A stretch of 64,000 bases of DNA, taken from NCBI GenBank assembly GCA_036785325.1, contig JAXIVH010000002.1, forward strand, positions 11,266,572 through 11,330,571, read 5' to 3'. Made by a program: the position numbers and the translations under genes. The DNA comes from Urophycis tenuis. Taxonomy: Eukaryota; Chordata; Actinopteri; Gadiformes; Phycidae. Within the stretch, counting starts at the first letter, position 1; every line of letters starts with the position of its first letter. This document shows, in pieces, positions 28,001-39,297 of the stretch. The notes beneath the pieces were generated by a model. It was not told the origin of the DNA. It did no database searches and worked only from the letters and a program-made list of their open reading frames with translations.

Positions 28001-28279
28001 GCTACCAACCCCCCCCCCCCCCCCTCCTTCACTCCTCCCTGTGATACTGGTCCAGGACTAGTAATCACACTGGACTCAATTATGCACTTGCACTTTACTC
28101 TGTATCCTATACCTCATCACCCATCACCATGTTCTCTCAAATTGTCCTGTTACTGTCCTGTTTGCACTGTCCTGTCCTGCTGCACTGTATTCGTTGATGC
28201 ACACATTGGAATGCTGAGTCAAATTCCTATTTTGTTAGCAAAAATGGCAATAAATTGTTTTGATTCTGATTCTGATTCT
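25047..28279 (+). mobile_element. L2/CR1-like LINE, nearly full length, inside Gypsy
   Basis: The 5' end reads CCAAGATGGCGCCGCCC, a usual LINE 5' start, and the 3' end is AATAAATTGTTTTGATTCTG with (ATTCTG)n. It codes an endonuclease followed by a reverse transcriptase. It interrupts the Gypsy pol between RNase H and integrase. I found no clear target duplication. It is the youngest layer of the nest. Confidence 0.88.
25053..28044 (+). pseudogene. LINE endonuclease-reverse transcriptase ORF (one frameshift)
   Basis: 25053-26640 codes a leader peptide-like start, then AP-type endonuclease: LANVNSIFNKMDELQCL, FAFVETHLS, FRADR, VVLGDFNKANLS, LGNSDHDLIHLIP. From about 26640 the reverse transcriptase continues in the next frame: NPRKAAGPDSVSSSALKHC, LNDYRPVALTSVVMKVLERL, DPLQFAYRANRSTDNAVN, FVDFSSAFNTI, STGSPQGCVLSPALFSLY and the catalytic FADDTT. 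It ends SAVRLVNESGYQ near a run of C. The frame change lies in a C/T-rich stretch at about 26570-26640. Combined length is about 990 residues, normal for this class. Confidence 0.88.
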
Positions 28280-29746
28280 GCGTGCCTTGGCCACCTTCTA
28301 AATCTCATTGAACATGAGGGCAAGGTTGACGTTAATGACCCTGTCCTGGCAAGTCTTTTGCCCGTCTGTGAGTCCATCTATGCACAAGACGGTGTCCTCC
28401 TGTATCAGGACCGTGTCGTGGTCCCACCGTCCCTCAGTGGAAGGGTCCTTCAGCACCTCCATGCCGCCCATCAAGGAACTTCGGCTATGGAGCAGCATGC
28501 CCGTGCCATAGTCTTCTGGCCTGGGATGTCAAAGGACATTCAAACTACCAGACATGGATTTTCAGACTGTAAACGCAATGCGCCGTCACAAGCAGCCACG
28601 CCCCCTCTACCGTCCCCACCGCCGTCCACTCCGTTCGAGGCAGTGTTTGCTGACTTCTTTGATTATGGAGGCCGCCACTACCTAGTTGTCGGAGACCGGC
28701 TTTCGGGCTGGGTGGAGGTACTGTGCTCCACAGCTGGCACTGATCTGGTCAGCTCACCTGGCTTGGTTCGCCACCTCCGCACATTCTTTGCCACCTTTGG
28801 CGTGCCGGAGGAACTCTCGAGCGATGGTGGTCCAGAATTCAAAGCTAGCCATACAGAGGACTTCCTTCGTTTATGGCACATAAGACATCATGTGTCCTCA
28901 GTTGGCTTCCCACAGTCGAACAGGAGAGCAGAGGTTGCATTGAAGACTGTTAAGCGCCTTCTAGTGTCCAACACTGGCCCAACTGGCAGCCTTGACCATG
29001 AGCGCTTTTTGCGTGCCATGCTACAGTTGCGCAACACACCTGACCCTGTCTGCAACCTCTCACCGGCACAGATTATATTTGGTCATCCCCTTCGAGGTTC
29101 ATTCTCATTTGTCAACAGATTGGAAAAATTCTCGAACCCACATATCCGGCCGCTCTGGCGCCAGGCATGGGCAGCGAAAGAGGACGCTCTTCGGACCCGG
29201 ATGTCCCTGAGGGCCCGCCCTCTGGTGCTTGGTGAGACGGTATTCCTCCAGAATCAGCAGGGCCCGAGCCCACACAAGTGGGACAGGTCAGGAGTCGTGA
29301 TGGAGTCGCTGGGTCACGATCAATATCGGATTAAGGTTGATGGATCAGGGCGCCTGACTCTGCGCAACCGGCGATTCCTCCGCAGCTACACTCTAGCCAC
29401 CCCGTACACCCGGCAGCAGCCAGCTCCCCTGTTGCCTCCACCCATGGCCCTGGACAACCAGCCCCTGCCCGTCCACCCGGGACCGATGACACCCCAGGGA
29501 CCCATTCAACTAGCAGCAGATGGGCCCCGTGACGCGGATGTGGGCACCTTCCCGTCGGCGACCCCTGGTGAAGCATCCTCTGGTCTCGGTGCCCGGGATG
29601 TCCCCGCTCCTGTGGGCATCATCCCGGATGCATCGCTCCCAGCTCCGCAGTCGCCACCATTACTGCCTCGACTTGGGCGGCCATGCCGTGCGAGGCAGCC
29701 GCCTAAGCGTTATGAGCCCGAGACGGGCCTTTGGATACAGGACTGA
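28280..29746 (+). pseudogene. Gypsy integrase fragment
   Basis: The frame resumes after the LINE and is open to 29746. It shows the zinc-binding HLHAAHQG histidines, but the expected first cysteine of the CxxC pair appears as phenylalanine (RHGFSDCKRNAPSQ). The catalytic residues are visible as FADFFDYGG, SSDGGPEF and the glutamate in NRRAEVALKTVKR. A C-terminal proline-rich tail ends in PPKRYEPETGLW. It is cut off from the upstream pol frame by the LINE, so it is a fragment. Confidence 0.88.
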
Positions 29747-29791
29747 GTTCGTTAACCTATTCCCATTCGTAGCTTTCCGGACTGGGGGGGA

Positions 29792-30129
29792 TGCAGAGTT
29801 TACCGCTGGCCACTAGGGGGTAGTATTAAATTATAGGATGCTGACCAGCTTAGTTACGAGTCAGCCATTTTGTTGTTGCCAGCATGACATGCAGTCCTGT
29901 TACAGAGAAGATAATTAAGCTGTGATCTTTATTCATGTAAGTCCACTACACTGTATTTCTCTATAACTGTTGTTTGTTAAGGCTAGTTAAGTTCCTGCTG
30001 ATATTTATGTTGGGCATGTATATGTAGGAATTACTGGATTTAGCTCATGTTGTTATTTTGTGTACTGCTGCAGGACTTCATCTTTGTCATAAAAACAAGT
30101 AAACTGACATCGAGGAGTGTATTTCTTCA
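29792..30129 (+). repeat. Gypsy 3' LTR
   Basis: It has the same ends as the 5' LTR and about nine base differences from it. It directly follows a run of seven G, the probable polypurine tract. Confidence 0.93.
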
Positions 30130-30500
30130 CTCTCCACATCACTTCCATCGTTCAGGCAGCTTGTCAACTGCCCCACGAGATGTGGCAAGACTATTGACTT
30201 ATTTTATGCCAATATTAAGGACAGTTACACATCCACTGCCCTCCCTCCACTCAGCAGGTCGGACCATAACCTGGTGCTCCTGTCATCCAAATACACCACC
30301 TTGGTCCGTAAACAGCCTATATCAACAAAGTCAGTGCGTGGTCGAAGGAGGCATGCGAGGACTTACGGGAATGTTTTTAGTGTACGGACTGATCTGTGTT
30401 TTATGAGGAAGATCCCAATGGGGCTGATGTTGTGGCTGATCGTTTTACTGACTATGTTAATTTCTGTACTGACTTGATCATCCCGTGTAAAACGATCAAA
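30130..30500 (+). mobile_element. Old LINE, continuation after the Gypsy insertion
   Basis: The frame reads FRQLVNCPTRCGKTIDLFYA, then LSRSDHNLVLLSSKY, the end of an AP endonuclease, and later IIPCKTIKV. Similarity ends near 30500. No reverse transcriptase follows, so the copy is 3' truncated or rearranged. Confidence 0.7.
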
Positions 30501-31380
30501 GTATGTATTTATCTAAGTTTATAATTACATGTGTGAATAGCTATTATTTAATCTCCTTTTCATATTACATACTGTGTTGATCCATGCCGCATTGCTACAG
30601 AATCCAACGTATTGTGTTGTCACAGGTTAATAAAGTGACAAAGTGGCCCCACGTCTCCTGCATTTCATTGAGACAACACAGAAGAGTTTATGTTACACTA
30701 TGCTATCTCTCAACCTATCTATCTATTTATCCATCTATCTAGGCTATCTCTATCTATATATTTACTTATATATCTGACACTGTCACTCTCTCACAATGGT
30801 ATCAAGGTGGGCTTTTGTCCGGACTCCCCGACGTGACGTCATACAATGCATTGTCGGCATTGCTAACCTGTTAGCCAAAGGCTAACATTTCACCTACTTT
30901 TCCTTATATTTCCTTTTTGTGATACCCTACAACGTCAAACACAATGGATAACTGTTTAAATGTTTATTACCAACTAGAAAATTGCCAGAATAGAAAAAAA
31001 ACCTGCACCATAGGCTTTAATTTCACGTTTTGGTGGGAAGAATAAGAAAAACAGAAAAGGGATAACAGGATTGTGCATTTCTATGCACAATAATAAAAAG
31101 AAAAAATCCACAGGATAACAATAGTGCTCGGGGCGAGCCGGCTCCACAGCCTTGCTGTAGGGCCAGTGCTCGATGCGATTGCCCCGTGCCCTAATAATAA
31201 AAAGAAAAAATCCACAGGATAACAATAGAGCTCGGGGCTTTGCCCCGTGCCCTAATAATTAATATAATAATCATGATGATGCCCCATGGGGGAAACTAGT
31301 GTTGCAGCAGCAGCAATTTGCATCAATTCATTCAAGTAAAAGAATGGACAAGAACAAATCAACCGTAGTGCAATGACATA
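30501..31380. other. Repeat-derived DNA, no gene
   Basis: It contains a TATC-rich stretch (30715-30780), a copy of the repeat module seen at 11446-11515 (31019-31090), and a direct repeat (AAAGAAAAAATCCACAGGATAACAA near 31099 and 31201, about 102 bases apart). No coding signal is visible. Confidence 0.5.
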
Positions 31381-31436
31381 CAGTAATTTCCAATCTTGGG
31401 ATCAATGAAGTATAGATATCTATCTATCTATCTATC
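31381..31436 (+). mobile_element. LINE 3' tail with (TATC)n
   Basis: CAATCTTGGGATCAATGAAG followed by a short TATC run is the usual end of a fish L2-type element, here without its coding part. Confidence 0.6.
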
Positions 31437-31449
31437 AATCATACTGTAT

Positions 31450-31905
31450 GCAATACAATTTTCATCCTCCTCTGAGAGAGCACCCCAGGACAGAGTTGGC
31501 CCTCCTCACCAGTTTGTCCAGCCTATTCCTGTCTCTCACTGAGCCTCCCCCACACTAGCAAACCACTGCTAAGACCGTAAAAGGTATAAAAGGTGCACTA
31601 CACACCAAAGGACCTCTCAGTCTCTCAGTCTCCTCAGCAGGTGGAGACGACTTTGGCCCTTCTTGTACAGTGCATCTGAATCTGCAGACCAGTCCAGTTT
31701 GTTGTTGAGGTGAACCTCCAGGTATTTGTATGAACTGACGATGTCAATGTCCACACCCTGGATGTTCACTGGCAAGCTCTGGGGTTCCGTCCTGCGGAAG
31801 TTAACCACCATCTCTTTGGTCTTGCCAGCGTTCAGGCGGAGGTAGTTCAGTGAAGTCCATTTAAAGAAGTCCCCAATGAGTCTCCTGTATTCTGGTGGAC
31901 AGGAC
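31450..31905 (-). mobile_element. LINE reverse transcriptase fragment
   Basis: On the minus strand the frame reads FFKWTSLNYLRLNAGKTKEM, then YKYLEVHLNNKLDW, then KKGQSRLHLLRRLRD, the C-terminal part of an L2-type reverse transcriptase. A further piece near 31457-31530 matches the end of such proteins. It overlaps the last exon of the Ig-superfamily gene and supplies its final residues in another frame. Confidence 0.8.
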
Positions 31906-34900
31906 TGTCCCTTATGAACAGCACCCTCTCACCCATACTCTGCGTGTGCCCGTTAGTATTAGGCTGAGGTTCTCTGAGGTCTTCATTTTTTTTCATTCTT
32001 CTGTAGTCTGGACAGAACAGTAGGAGGGTCAGCTGATTGTTAGAACACTTCATAGCATGATAAACATCCCAGAAATACTCTGGACTCACCAATCCCCATG
32101 ACCAAAAGGACCACCAAAAGGACGACAATAAGTAGCCCCATAGCCACAGTCACCCACTGCAAGTTATGACATTGCTGAACAAGAACTGGGTTATCTGCAA
32201 AGGAAGCACATAAACACTCTTTATAACATCACAACAGTCTACAACATCAGATATCTCAATAACATACAACCTCTCACATCTCTGTAGATAACATTGCTGT
32301 CTAACAACACATCTGTATTGACATCAGAACTATATATAAACATGACATCTATATATAACATCACATCCCTCTATAACATTCCATCTATACCCTCACATCT
32401 CTAACATCACATCTGTCTATAACATCACACTGCCAGGCCCATGTGTAAATGCAGCCCTCAGTGACATTTGATCACATGACAGGACCTACCAGGGAGGTGT
32501 ATCCCCGTCTCCCTGGTCTGGTTGAATTGTTCCTGGTGCACTCTACAAGTGAAACGCCTGCTCTGGCCCTTCTGCACCACCACGGTGCTGCTGATGTTGT
32601 AGAGGCCGTTGGAGTCTTTGGTGGTGGTCATGGTTACAGGAGTCAAGGGGCGTCCTTCAGAGTCCCACCAGGAGAGCTGTGGTCGTGGGTACCAGCCAGC
32701 AGACTGACAGCTGAGAACTGGGATGCTGCTGTTGGCTACCTCCAGGGTTATGACTGGGGAGGACGCTGCACCTGGGGGTTAGTGTTAGTAGAAGAAGAAG
32801 AAGAAGAATTACTCATTTGATCCCGTGAAGGAAATGTGGACTTCTGCATTTAACCCAATCGTGAATTAGTGAAACACTCACTTCAGCCTTTCGCACTGGT
32901 CGGGGTTCGAACCGGCCACCCTCCGGTTACAAATCCGAAGCCCTAACCAGTAGGCCGCGGCTGCACCAAAGTAGTTCATTAACTAATCATTCATACAACT
33001 ATTGTGAATATGTGAGTAACAGAATTTTAATAGTGGCAGTCACATATAGTGGCAGTGACATTTCAATATGGCTAAATCCTCATTTTCACACCCATTGGTT
33101 CTAGAGGAAAAATACAAAGAAAAAAAAGTTTTCTCTCTTTGTTTATTACCACCTATTAGCAAATACAATAAACATTGTTAAATTATCTGAAAGACTGAAG
33201 CAATCCTTCTCTACTGCACATAAAGCATCTTCAAATATAAGGAGGGGGCTGGGAAATGCATCGAGATCAAGGGTTGAATGAGGAAACACATAACGCTTGA
33301 CCCTTGATTCCTGCAAAAATGAGCTAAATGGTTATTGATAAGCTTTTTTTTTTTTTTTTAGCACCGTAGAAACAAATACCTTTCTAACTCTAAAGGCCTC
33401 AACACACTTTCCCCGAATCCATTCTGCGTGCAGGCAACAATGTTGAAAACTGTTTTCAATTTACACTTCTACACAACCCATGCAGTTTTAAATGTTTATT
33501 ACATTCAAAGATGGTAGGCTAGCTGTAGCCTGCAACTGAGCGGTTATACAAGCAGCGCCACTTATCAATTCACCAATCAGTGGTCAGAAACAGTCAGTAG
33601 ATGCCCCACCGCTGTTGATTTGATGGACATATACGCGGCAGGGCCCTGCAGCCATGTTGCTAGGTCGCTCTGCTGTTGCAGCCCTACAGGCCTTAAACAT
33701 ACAGTATACTATTTGACTTCATTAGAATATCTAAAAAAGACAAGGTCTTTGTTATATATTGTGCACTATTACCAATTTGTAAAATAAAAAAAAGCAAACC
33801 CAGAGGAATCAGCAGTTTCATTAATGGTAACGGCCCGTTTCATTTGGTTACATGTCAAAGGTGTCATATGGCCTTCACACCCGAACTACCATGGAAACAA
33901 GCAAAAACGGTAGCTTAGTAAAAACAAATGTTTGGTTCCCTAGCCTTTTAATATTAAAACTGCAACCCCTAGCCACCCATCTTATTCCGTACAACCTACT
34001 GGTGTCTTACCAATGAGTACCTCGAAGGTCTGCAGCTCAGTGGGTGCAGGCAACACGCAGGTGTAGTTCCCTTCATCGGACCGCCGGACACGGAGCAGAG
34101 TGAGGGAGGCGATTCCTTTATCAAGGTCTTCTGCTGACATCACAGTTCTCCCTCGGTACGCTGGGTCCTGCCGTCTATAATTCTCCCGACCGTTTTCATG
34201 ACGATGGACATGACCGCGCTCAATGTTCTTCTTCCTGTTCCATGTCACTGTCTTGTCAGTCAGGTCTGTCGACTGCTTCGGGTCGTACGACAGAGTGACG
34301 TCTTCACCGACCAACGCCATTATAGTGTGAGCTGCACATACATTAGAGAGACAATTAGATTTCCATTGTCGCAAAGGAAACCGTTGCTTCCTAAATCTCT
34401 GGTGTTCTCGCTGGGCTCCTTTACCAGAGACATCTGGGGGGGTTAGCAAGAACATTAAATGGACATGACTACCTGGTAACCCAAAACGGTAGAGTAGACC
34501 TATAGAGGGCAATTTAAGTCCATATTAACATATTATCCTTGGTTGTCATGTTAGGATCAATCCATAAGAGTCCTATGTAACCCATTACATCACTTTTCAT
34601 CTAAAATAAGCTGTTGTGGGGTTTGGTTCATGGTTACACATTCATAGCTGAATACATTACTGTTTGGCCAGTTCTTTGATATTAGAGCCTACCATTTTTT
34701 GGGGGGTTCTCCCCTCTTCTCATCTGTAAGCTATACTTTTCAGGGAGAGAGTCATGGCCTGTAACAGTTAATTTAGTTTCACCTTCACCCTGTTCTCATC
34801 GTCTTCCTTGCCAGACCTGTCTCTAAGTCCCTCTTGAGCTGATCAGGAAGCATTTGGGGGATGGGGATGAATTGTCTTTCTTTCATGTATCAGTCAATGG

Positions 34901-35446
34901 ATCCTCCACAGACCAATCTCACCCAGGTATCACACCTGGTGATCAACTTAAGAGAGGGAATAGGCAGTTTATGATTGGCCTCATCGAACAACGTTAACCC
35001 AATAGGACATACAGGGGTTGCACCTATTGTTATTGTATAACCCAGAGAACAGGTAGCGACTGGAATGCCTCCAATAGGAATGCCCCTGTCATGTGTTTTG
35101 TTTTCCTGTTTATGAGGAATTAAGAAGTCAACTATGTAGCAGGAGGCGTTGTGGTATCCTGAGAGCCCACAAATAAAACATTGAATCTTGGCCTTGTGGT
35201 CTATTTGGGCTTGGAATCTACAACTGGATTTGAATTGTCTGTCAGTTGCGGGAGGTAAGAATTAGGACATCATCTGCATGCGGCTGCAAAAAACCCCTCC
35301 TTGAGCCTCTCCTCTGAGTCTGGCCTAGACATGTTGTTTTGATGGAAGCAGCAATAGTATCAAAAAAAGGTATAGTTAAGGGATGCGTTACCTAGAGTGG
35401 AGCGCTGGAGTAGTAGAGAAATCATCAGCAGCAGGAGGACCTTCAT
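31847..35446 (-). CDS. Ig-superfamily receptor, butyrophilin-like (IgV-IgC-TM)
   Basis: Five exons with consistent phases and GT/AG borders: 35446-35392 (signal peptide MKVLLLLMISLLLQRSTL), 34331-34011 (IgV), 32771-32490 (IgC-like), 32194-32090 (transmembrane), 32007-31847 (cytoplasmic). Total is about 307 residues. The IgV domain has VTWNRK and DEGNYTCVLP, but the first cysteine position reads VTLSYDP, a tyrosine. The IgC domain keeps both cysteines (SCQSAGWYPRPQLSWW and FTCRVHQ). The membrane segment is AMGLLIVVLLVVLLVMGIG. The overall plan is that of butyrophilin/MOG-like fish receptors without a B30.2 domain. The last residues of the tail come from a LINE read out of frame. It is probably a cell-surface immune co-receptor. 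Ligand is unknown, and whether it is expressed is not known. Confidence 0.75.
32775..32970 (-). mobile_element. tRNA-derived SINE
   Basis: Read on the minus strand it starts GTGCAGCCGCGGCCTACTGG with an A-box-like TGGTTAGGGC, has the B-box GGTTCGAACCCC, and ends in a TTCTTC-rich tail (32788-32806). It sits in the intron between the IgV and IgC exons. It resembles tRNA-derived SINEs of fish. Confidence 0.75.
34860..35250 (+). mobile_element. Possible LTR of an old retroelement
   Basis: A purine-rich run (GGGGGATGGGGATGA) at about 34855 is followed by about 380 bases with an AATAAA at about 35172 and a GT-rich segment after it, the layout of a 3' LTR. No matching second LTR or coding region is seen, and ends are not certain. 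It lies in intron 1 of the Ig-superfamily gene, opposite in strand. Confidence 0.25.
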
Positions 35447-37433
35447 GACAAACCCTTCACCTGTGCAAGGAGGGCCGAGGCTGCAAATGAAATACATGAT
35501 CATAAAAAAAAGTATGCCTTAACCTGCATTTTCATGACAAGCCTCGACATTGATAGGCCTTTGTAGTGGCCTTCTGTCCACACCAAAGCTTGAATTTCAA
35601 GACACTGAAAAGCTCTTGATAAACTCCTTGTTTTCACAATTTGTTTCACATATTGAGCATGCGGTAGAAACTAGACAACCGACTGCTGGTTTGATGTGGC
35701 TAGTGCTGTACGGTTATTACAGGCTGAATTACATGTCAAGTCAACCGGGGGGGACATATCTTATCCTATCTTTTCTTATCTTATTAGACCTGATTGTGGG
35801 TGATTAGAGTGACAGGAACAGTGACAAAAGGAAAATGGAAAATCCAATATTTTGCTTGCTTTAATTAAGAAAAAACATCTTGCCTTTCCTTTCATTCTGT
35901 TGACGAGAAAGTACAGTACAGCAATACATGTCTCAGTTTCACTTGTTCAATCGGGTGGTGTGTTGACTCTGCGTGCTGTGTTAAAGGCGTGCCCTAAAAG
36001 CTAGTGAATCTAGCCTGATGATGTGCAGTGGGTTTTTACTCCGTGTGCCGTGTTTTAGAAGTGTGCCTAAAAGTAGTAGTAGCAGCCAGTGGAGCTGACC
36101 GATGTGTGGGTTGTCAGAGTGTGGTAGAGGCGAGCCTGCCGTTGTAGTTGACCGTCCAGAAGGAAGCCTGCGCCCTCGACCGGCATCTCCCTGTCCGATC
36201 GGAGCCCCCCCCCCCCCCAGGCGCGTAGAATACGGTGGGGACGGTGGGGATGCGTACCTACCAGTTTTCGTCATGAGTCATTTTGAACCCACCACTTTTT
36301 ATGAAAGAATCCCCGTGTGGGACTCGCATCGGTGTCTTTCACCACTACGTCAGTAAATGCAGTCTGAGTTACGTCAAGATAGACGAAGAGAGAAGAACTC
36401 CACTCTTACAAGTCGCTTAAGGGGGTGTTCACACCAAGCGTTTTTTTTTCATGTGCGGGTGGATGTTTTACATTATATCCCAATGATACAGGGTGTTTTT
36501 GAAAAAACATCCTCGTTGCTTTTTAAAACACCGCCACCAGAGGTTTTTTTTCACTGCTCTGGGTGGTTTTCAAGTTGAGAAAAGTTCAACTCGCCAAGAA
36601 AAAGCACCCGACGTCAGGAGCTTTTTTGACAGCTGACCAATGAACGAGAACTTACGTCACTATGACAACCTATCTGTAACCAATTTGGAACGTATTTAAC
36701 GTCATTTGCAACTGTAATATTCAAAACCCCACTGTCAGTTTTTTAGTTGGTAAAAAACAGCTCAGGTCGGGTGTTTTTTTTATATAAAAAAAACCTTCAG
36801 TCTGAACGCGGCCTTAGAATGACAGGGTCACAAGCGGACTTTTCACGCGGTCACGAGCAGAATGGTAGTGGTATGGCAAGATGCCATAGTGCGTTGAGTA
36901 ATGGTGCTCCCTGACTCATCCCAAAAACAACAGTCAACAAAGTGAACGTAATGAAACATTGAAATGCAACCCAACATGTCCTGAACATTCGCCTCCAAAC
37001 CCTATCTAATAGCAATAACATGTAATGACACAGAATGCCAGAATGTCGCAATGCATTCTGGGAAACACTCCCCCAACACGTTACAATATCCACGATTTCC
37101 TCAGGCAAGTACAACAAGTTGAACTGATAATACAAGAAAACACAAAAGCATTAACCTAATTTACACAATATAGAAACAACATTTAATTTGATTTGTGTCC
37201 GATGACGAGAGAGAGACGGGAGAGAGCTAGCACTTTGGTAGAGACATAGAGTAACAATAACAGAGAGCGAGCGCCGGTCTCGATAAAGCCGTTAATCAGA
37301 TAAATGAAACGTTATTTCCCGATTGTTTCACAGCGGTTACATTCAGCAGGTAGACACGGCCATGATCTGCACCTATCTGAATCACATTATCCAATGAAAA
37401 GTATTAGAGCTCTGTGCGTGAGCATAGTCACGC

Positions 37434-37479
<46 letters not shown>

Positions 37480-38114
37480 GCGTGTGTGTGTGTGTCATCA
37501 TCACATTTTTGTATACATTTTTATTAATTAACATGACTTGCACGAAAGGGGGAAAAATGAATGCGCGTCATTGTACCAAGCACTTCTGAAAATGCACTTC
37601 CGAATGCGTCTCTGTCCCCAGCACATTTCAAACCAAACCTACGCCCATGCCCCATGTGTTTTATGAACTGTGCTAAATTATTCATAAAGATTGTTTCTAT
37701 TGTACACCACTCCTGTCTGTGTGTCTGTTCAGAGGTTCTGACATTCTCAGCTTTTATAGCTAAAGGTAAAACCCACATTTATTGACCTGCGACGACATGC
37801 ACTCGACAACGGAGAGACGGGACACCAACTTACCGCTGGTGTGTGCCGCTGTTGTGGTTCCCTCGAGTGGGAAGCGTGCGGGGAGGAGGAGGTTCAGGAA
37901 AAATGGGACGTAGCTGCCAGTCGCAGATGCCTTTCTGTTCAGTTTCAATAAAAACTCTTGAATATATTTTGTATATGGAGCCTGCTTCATAAACAAACCA
38001 CGTTAACTTGTGACCACCTGGCTCTGTTCCTACTGTGGTGAAGTTGGAACTTGGAGCCCTCAGTCCGGGTTGGTTGAGAAGCGTCTCGCTGCCGCTCATG
38101 GAAGTAGCTGCTCT
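35447..38114. other. Upstream flank of the Ig-superfamily gene
   Basis: No gene is evident. It contains a C run at 36206-36218, a possible MITE at about 36418-36830 (GGGGGTGTTCACACC at one end and GTCTGAACGCGGCCTTA at the other, only partly complementary), and a (TG)n tract at 37439-37494. A minus-strand frame opening MSGSETLLNQPG at 38099 has no recognised relatives and may be 5' leader sequence. Confidence 0.4.
37439..37494. repeat. (TG)n microsatellite
   Basis: About 55 bases of TG with two CG interruptions. Confidence 0.95.
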
Positions 38115-38888
38115 GTAGCAAATAGTGATGTGTCGGACGTGAACGATTCGTTCTATATCAACGAATCTTTTAGATGACTCGGGAGTAATGAGTCATCTCA
38201 GTGAGTGATTCGTTCATGCAGTACCTTCCCTGGCCACATGGCAGCTGCATAAACCCACAGTCAGCAGGACAGGAAACAGAAATGATTCGTTCACGACTCA
38301 CTCAATTGTGCGTCCGTCAGGTTCTCGTTCATTTGTCACGTGACAGCCAGGCCACTCAGGCTATGTGGCCAGCAGTAAGCACAACAGTTCGTTCACCGAA
38401 TCGTTCATAGTACGGATCGGTCTCTCGTTCATTTCTCACGTGACACCCAGTAGCTCAGCTACATATGGGGCTGTGGACACTAACAAGGAAATGAATGATG
38501 TCTGATTTGTGATGTTATAATTGATTAGTGGTCTTCTTGTAGATGTATATAGTGTTGTGTACATAATGTAAAGTGTGTTATTAAAAAAAGAAAATGATAT
38601 TAACATGTTGATCTTGTGTTATATATGCCACAAAATAATAAAATATCATAATACATTATTCATTCATGAAATCATAATTAATCAGTGGTCTTCGGTTTTT
38701 GTAATCTTTCTTTTGAATTATATCATTTTAATTCAGTTAAACTCCTCAACTTTAATAGCTGTACATCCTCCTGTACATCATCTCTGTTTTTAGACACATA
38801 ACCGTTTAGGTCTATGCATGTTCTCATTCATCCAGGTCATGTTTAATCCGGCCAACAGTTAAATCGACCGCAACTGGACATTAGATTT

Positions 38889-39176
38889 GTGAAGACGTTT
38901 CGCCTCTTATCCAAGCGGCTTCATCAGTTCGTAACGCATCAGTCTGACTAGTCCGCTGTCTGTGAAGACGTTTCGCCTCTTATCCAAGCGGCTTCATCAG
39001 TTCGTAACGCATCAGTCTGACTAGTCCGCTGTCTGTGAAGACGTTTCGCCTCTTATCCAAGCGGCTTCATCAGTTCATAACGCATCAGTCTGACTAGTCC
39101 GCTGTCTGTGAAGACGTTTCGCCTCTTATCCAAGCGGCTTCATCAGTTCGTAACGCATCAGTCTGACTAGTCCGCA
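38889..39176 (+). repeat. 73-bp tandem repeat, four units
   Basis: GAAGACGTTTCGCCTC begins at 38891, 38964, 39037 and 39110, so the period is exactly 73 bases. Units are nearly identical (one shows CATAAC for CGTAAC). It lies inside the hAT element. Confidence 0.95.
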
Positions 39177-39177
39177 A

Positions 39178-39297
39178 TAGTGCGGACTAGTCAGACTGAT
39201 GCGTTACGAACTGATGAACTGGTTCATAGTACGAGAGACCGATCCGTACTACGAACTGATGAAGCCGCTTGGATAAGAGGCGAAACGTCTTCACAGA
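39178..39297 (-). repeat. Inverted partial copy of the 73-bp unit
   Basis: This is the unit read in the opposite direction, GCGGACTAGTCAGACTGATG to CGAAACGTCTTCACAGAC, broken in the middle by about 45 bases (GGTTCATAGTACGAGAGACC). Flanks of array and inverted copy (ACATTAGATTTG and its complement) are also inverted, so the whole block can fold back. Confidence 0.9.

Larger units (their letters stand above)
21412..30129 (+). mobile_element. Ty3/Gypsy LTR retrotransposon, split by a LINE
   Basis: LTRs are at 21412-21752 and 29792-30129, both TG...CA. The element is flanked by an exact CTCTC duplication (21407-21411 and 30130-30134). The order is gag, protease, reverse transcriptase, RNase H, integrase. 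A G-rich polypurine tract (ACTGGGGGGGA) precedes the 3' LTR. The two LTRs differ by about nine substitutions and a 3-base indel over 338 bases (about 2.7 percent), so the insertion is fairly recent. A LINE insertion (25047-28279) separates RNase H from integrase, and the frame has an internal stop, so this copy is dead. I could not recognise the primer-binding tRNA. Confidence 0.93.

Noticed and set aside
37830..38099. Minus-strand frame starting MSGSETLLNQPG
   Set aside because: There is no recognised domain and no supported splice link to the Ig receptor, and the composition is not convincing. It is left as possible leader sequence.
38889..39176. 73-bp direct repeats resembling a CRISPR array
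   Set aside because: The repeats are head to tail without spacers, inside a hAT element of a vertebrate.
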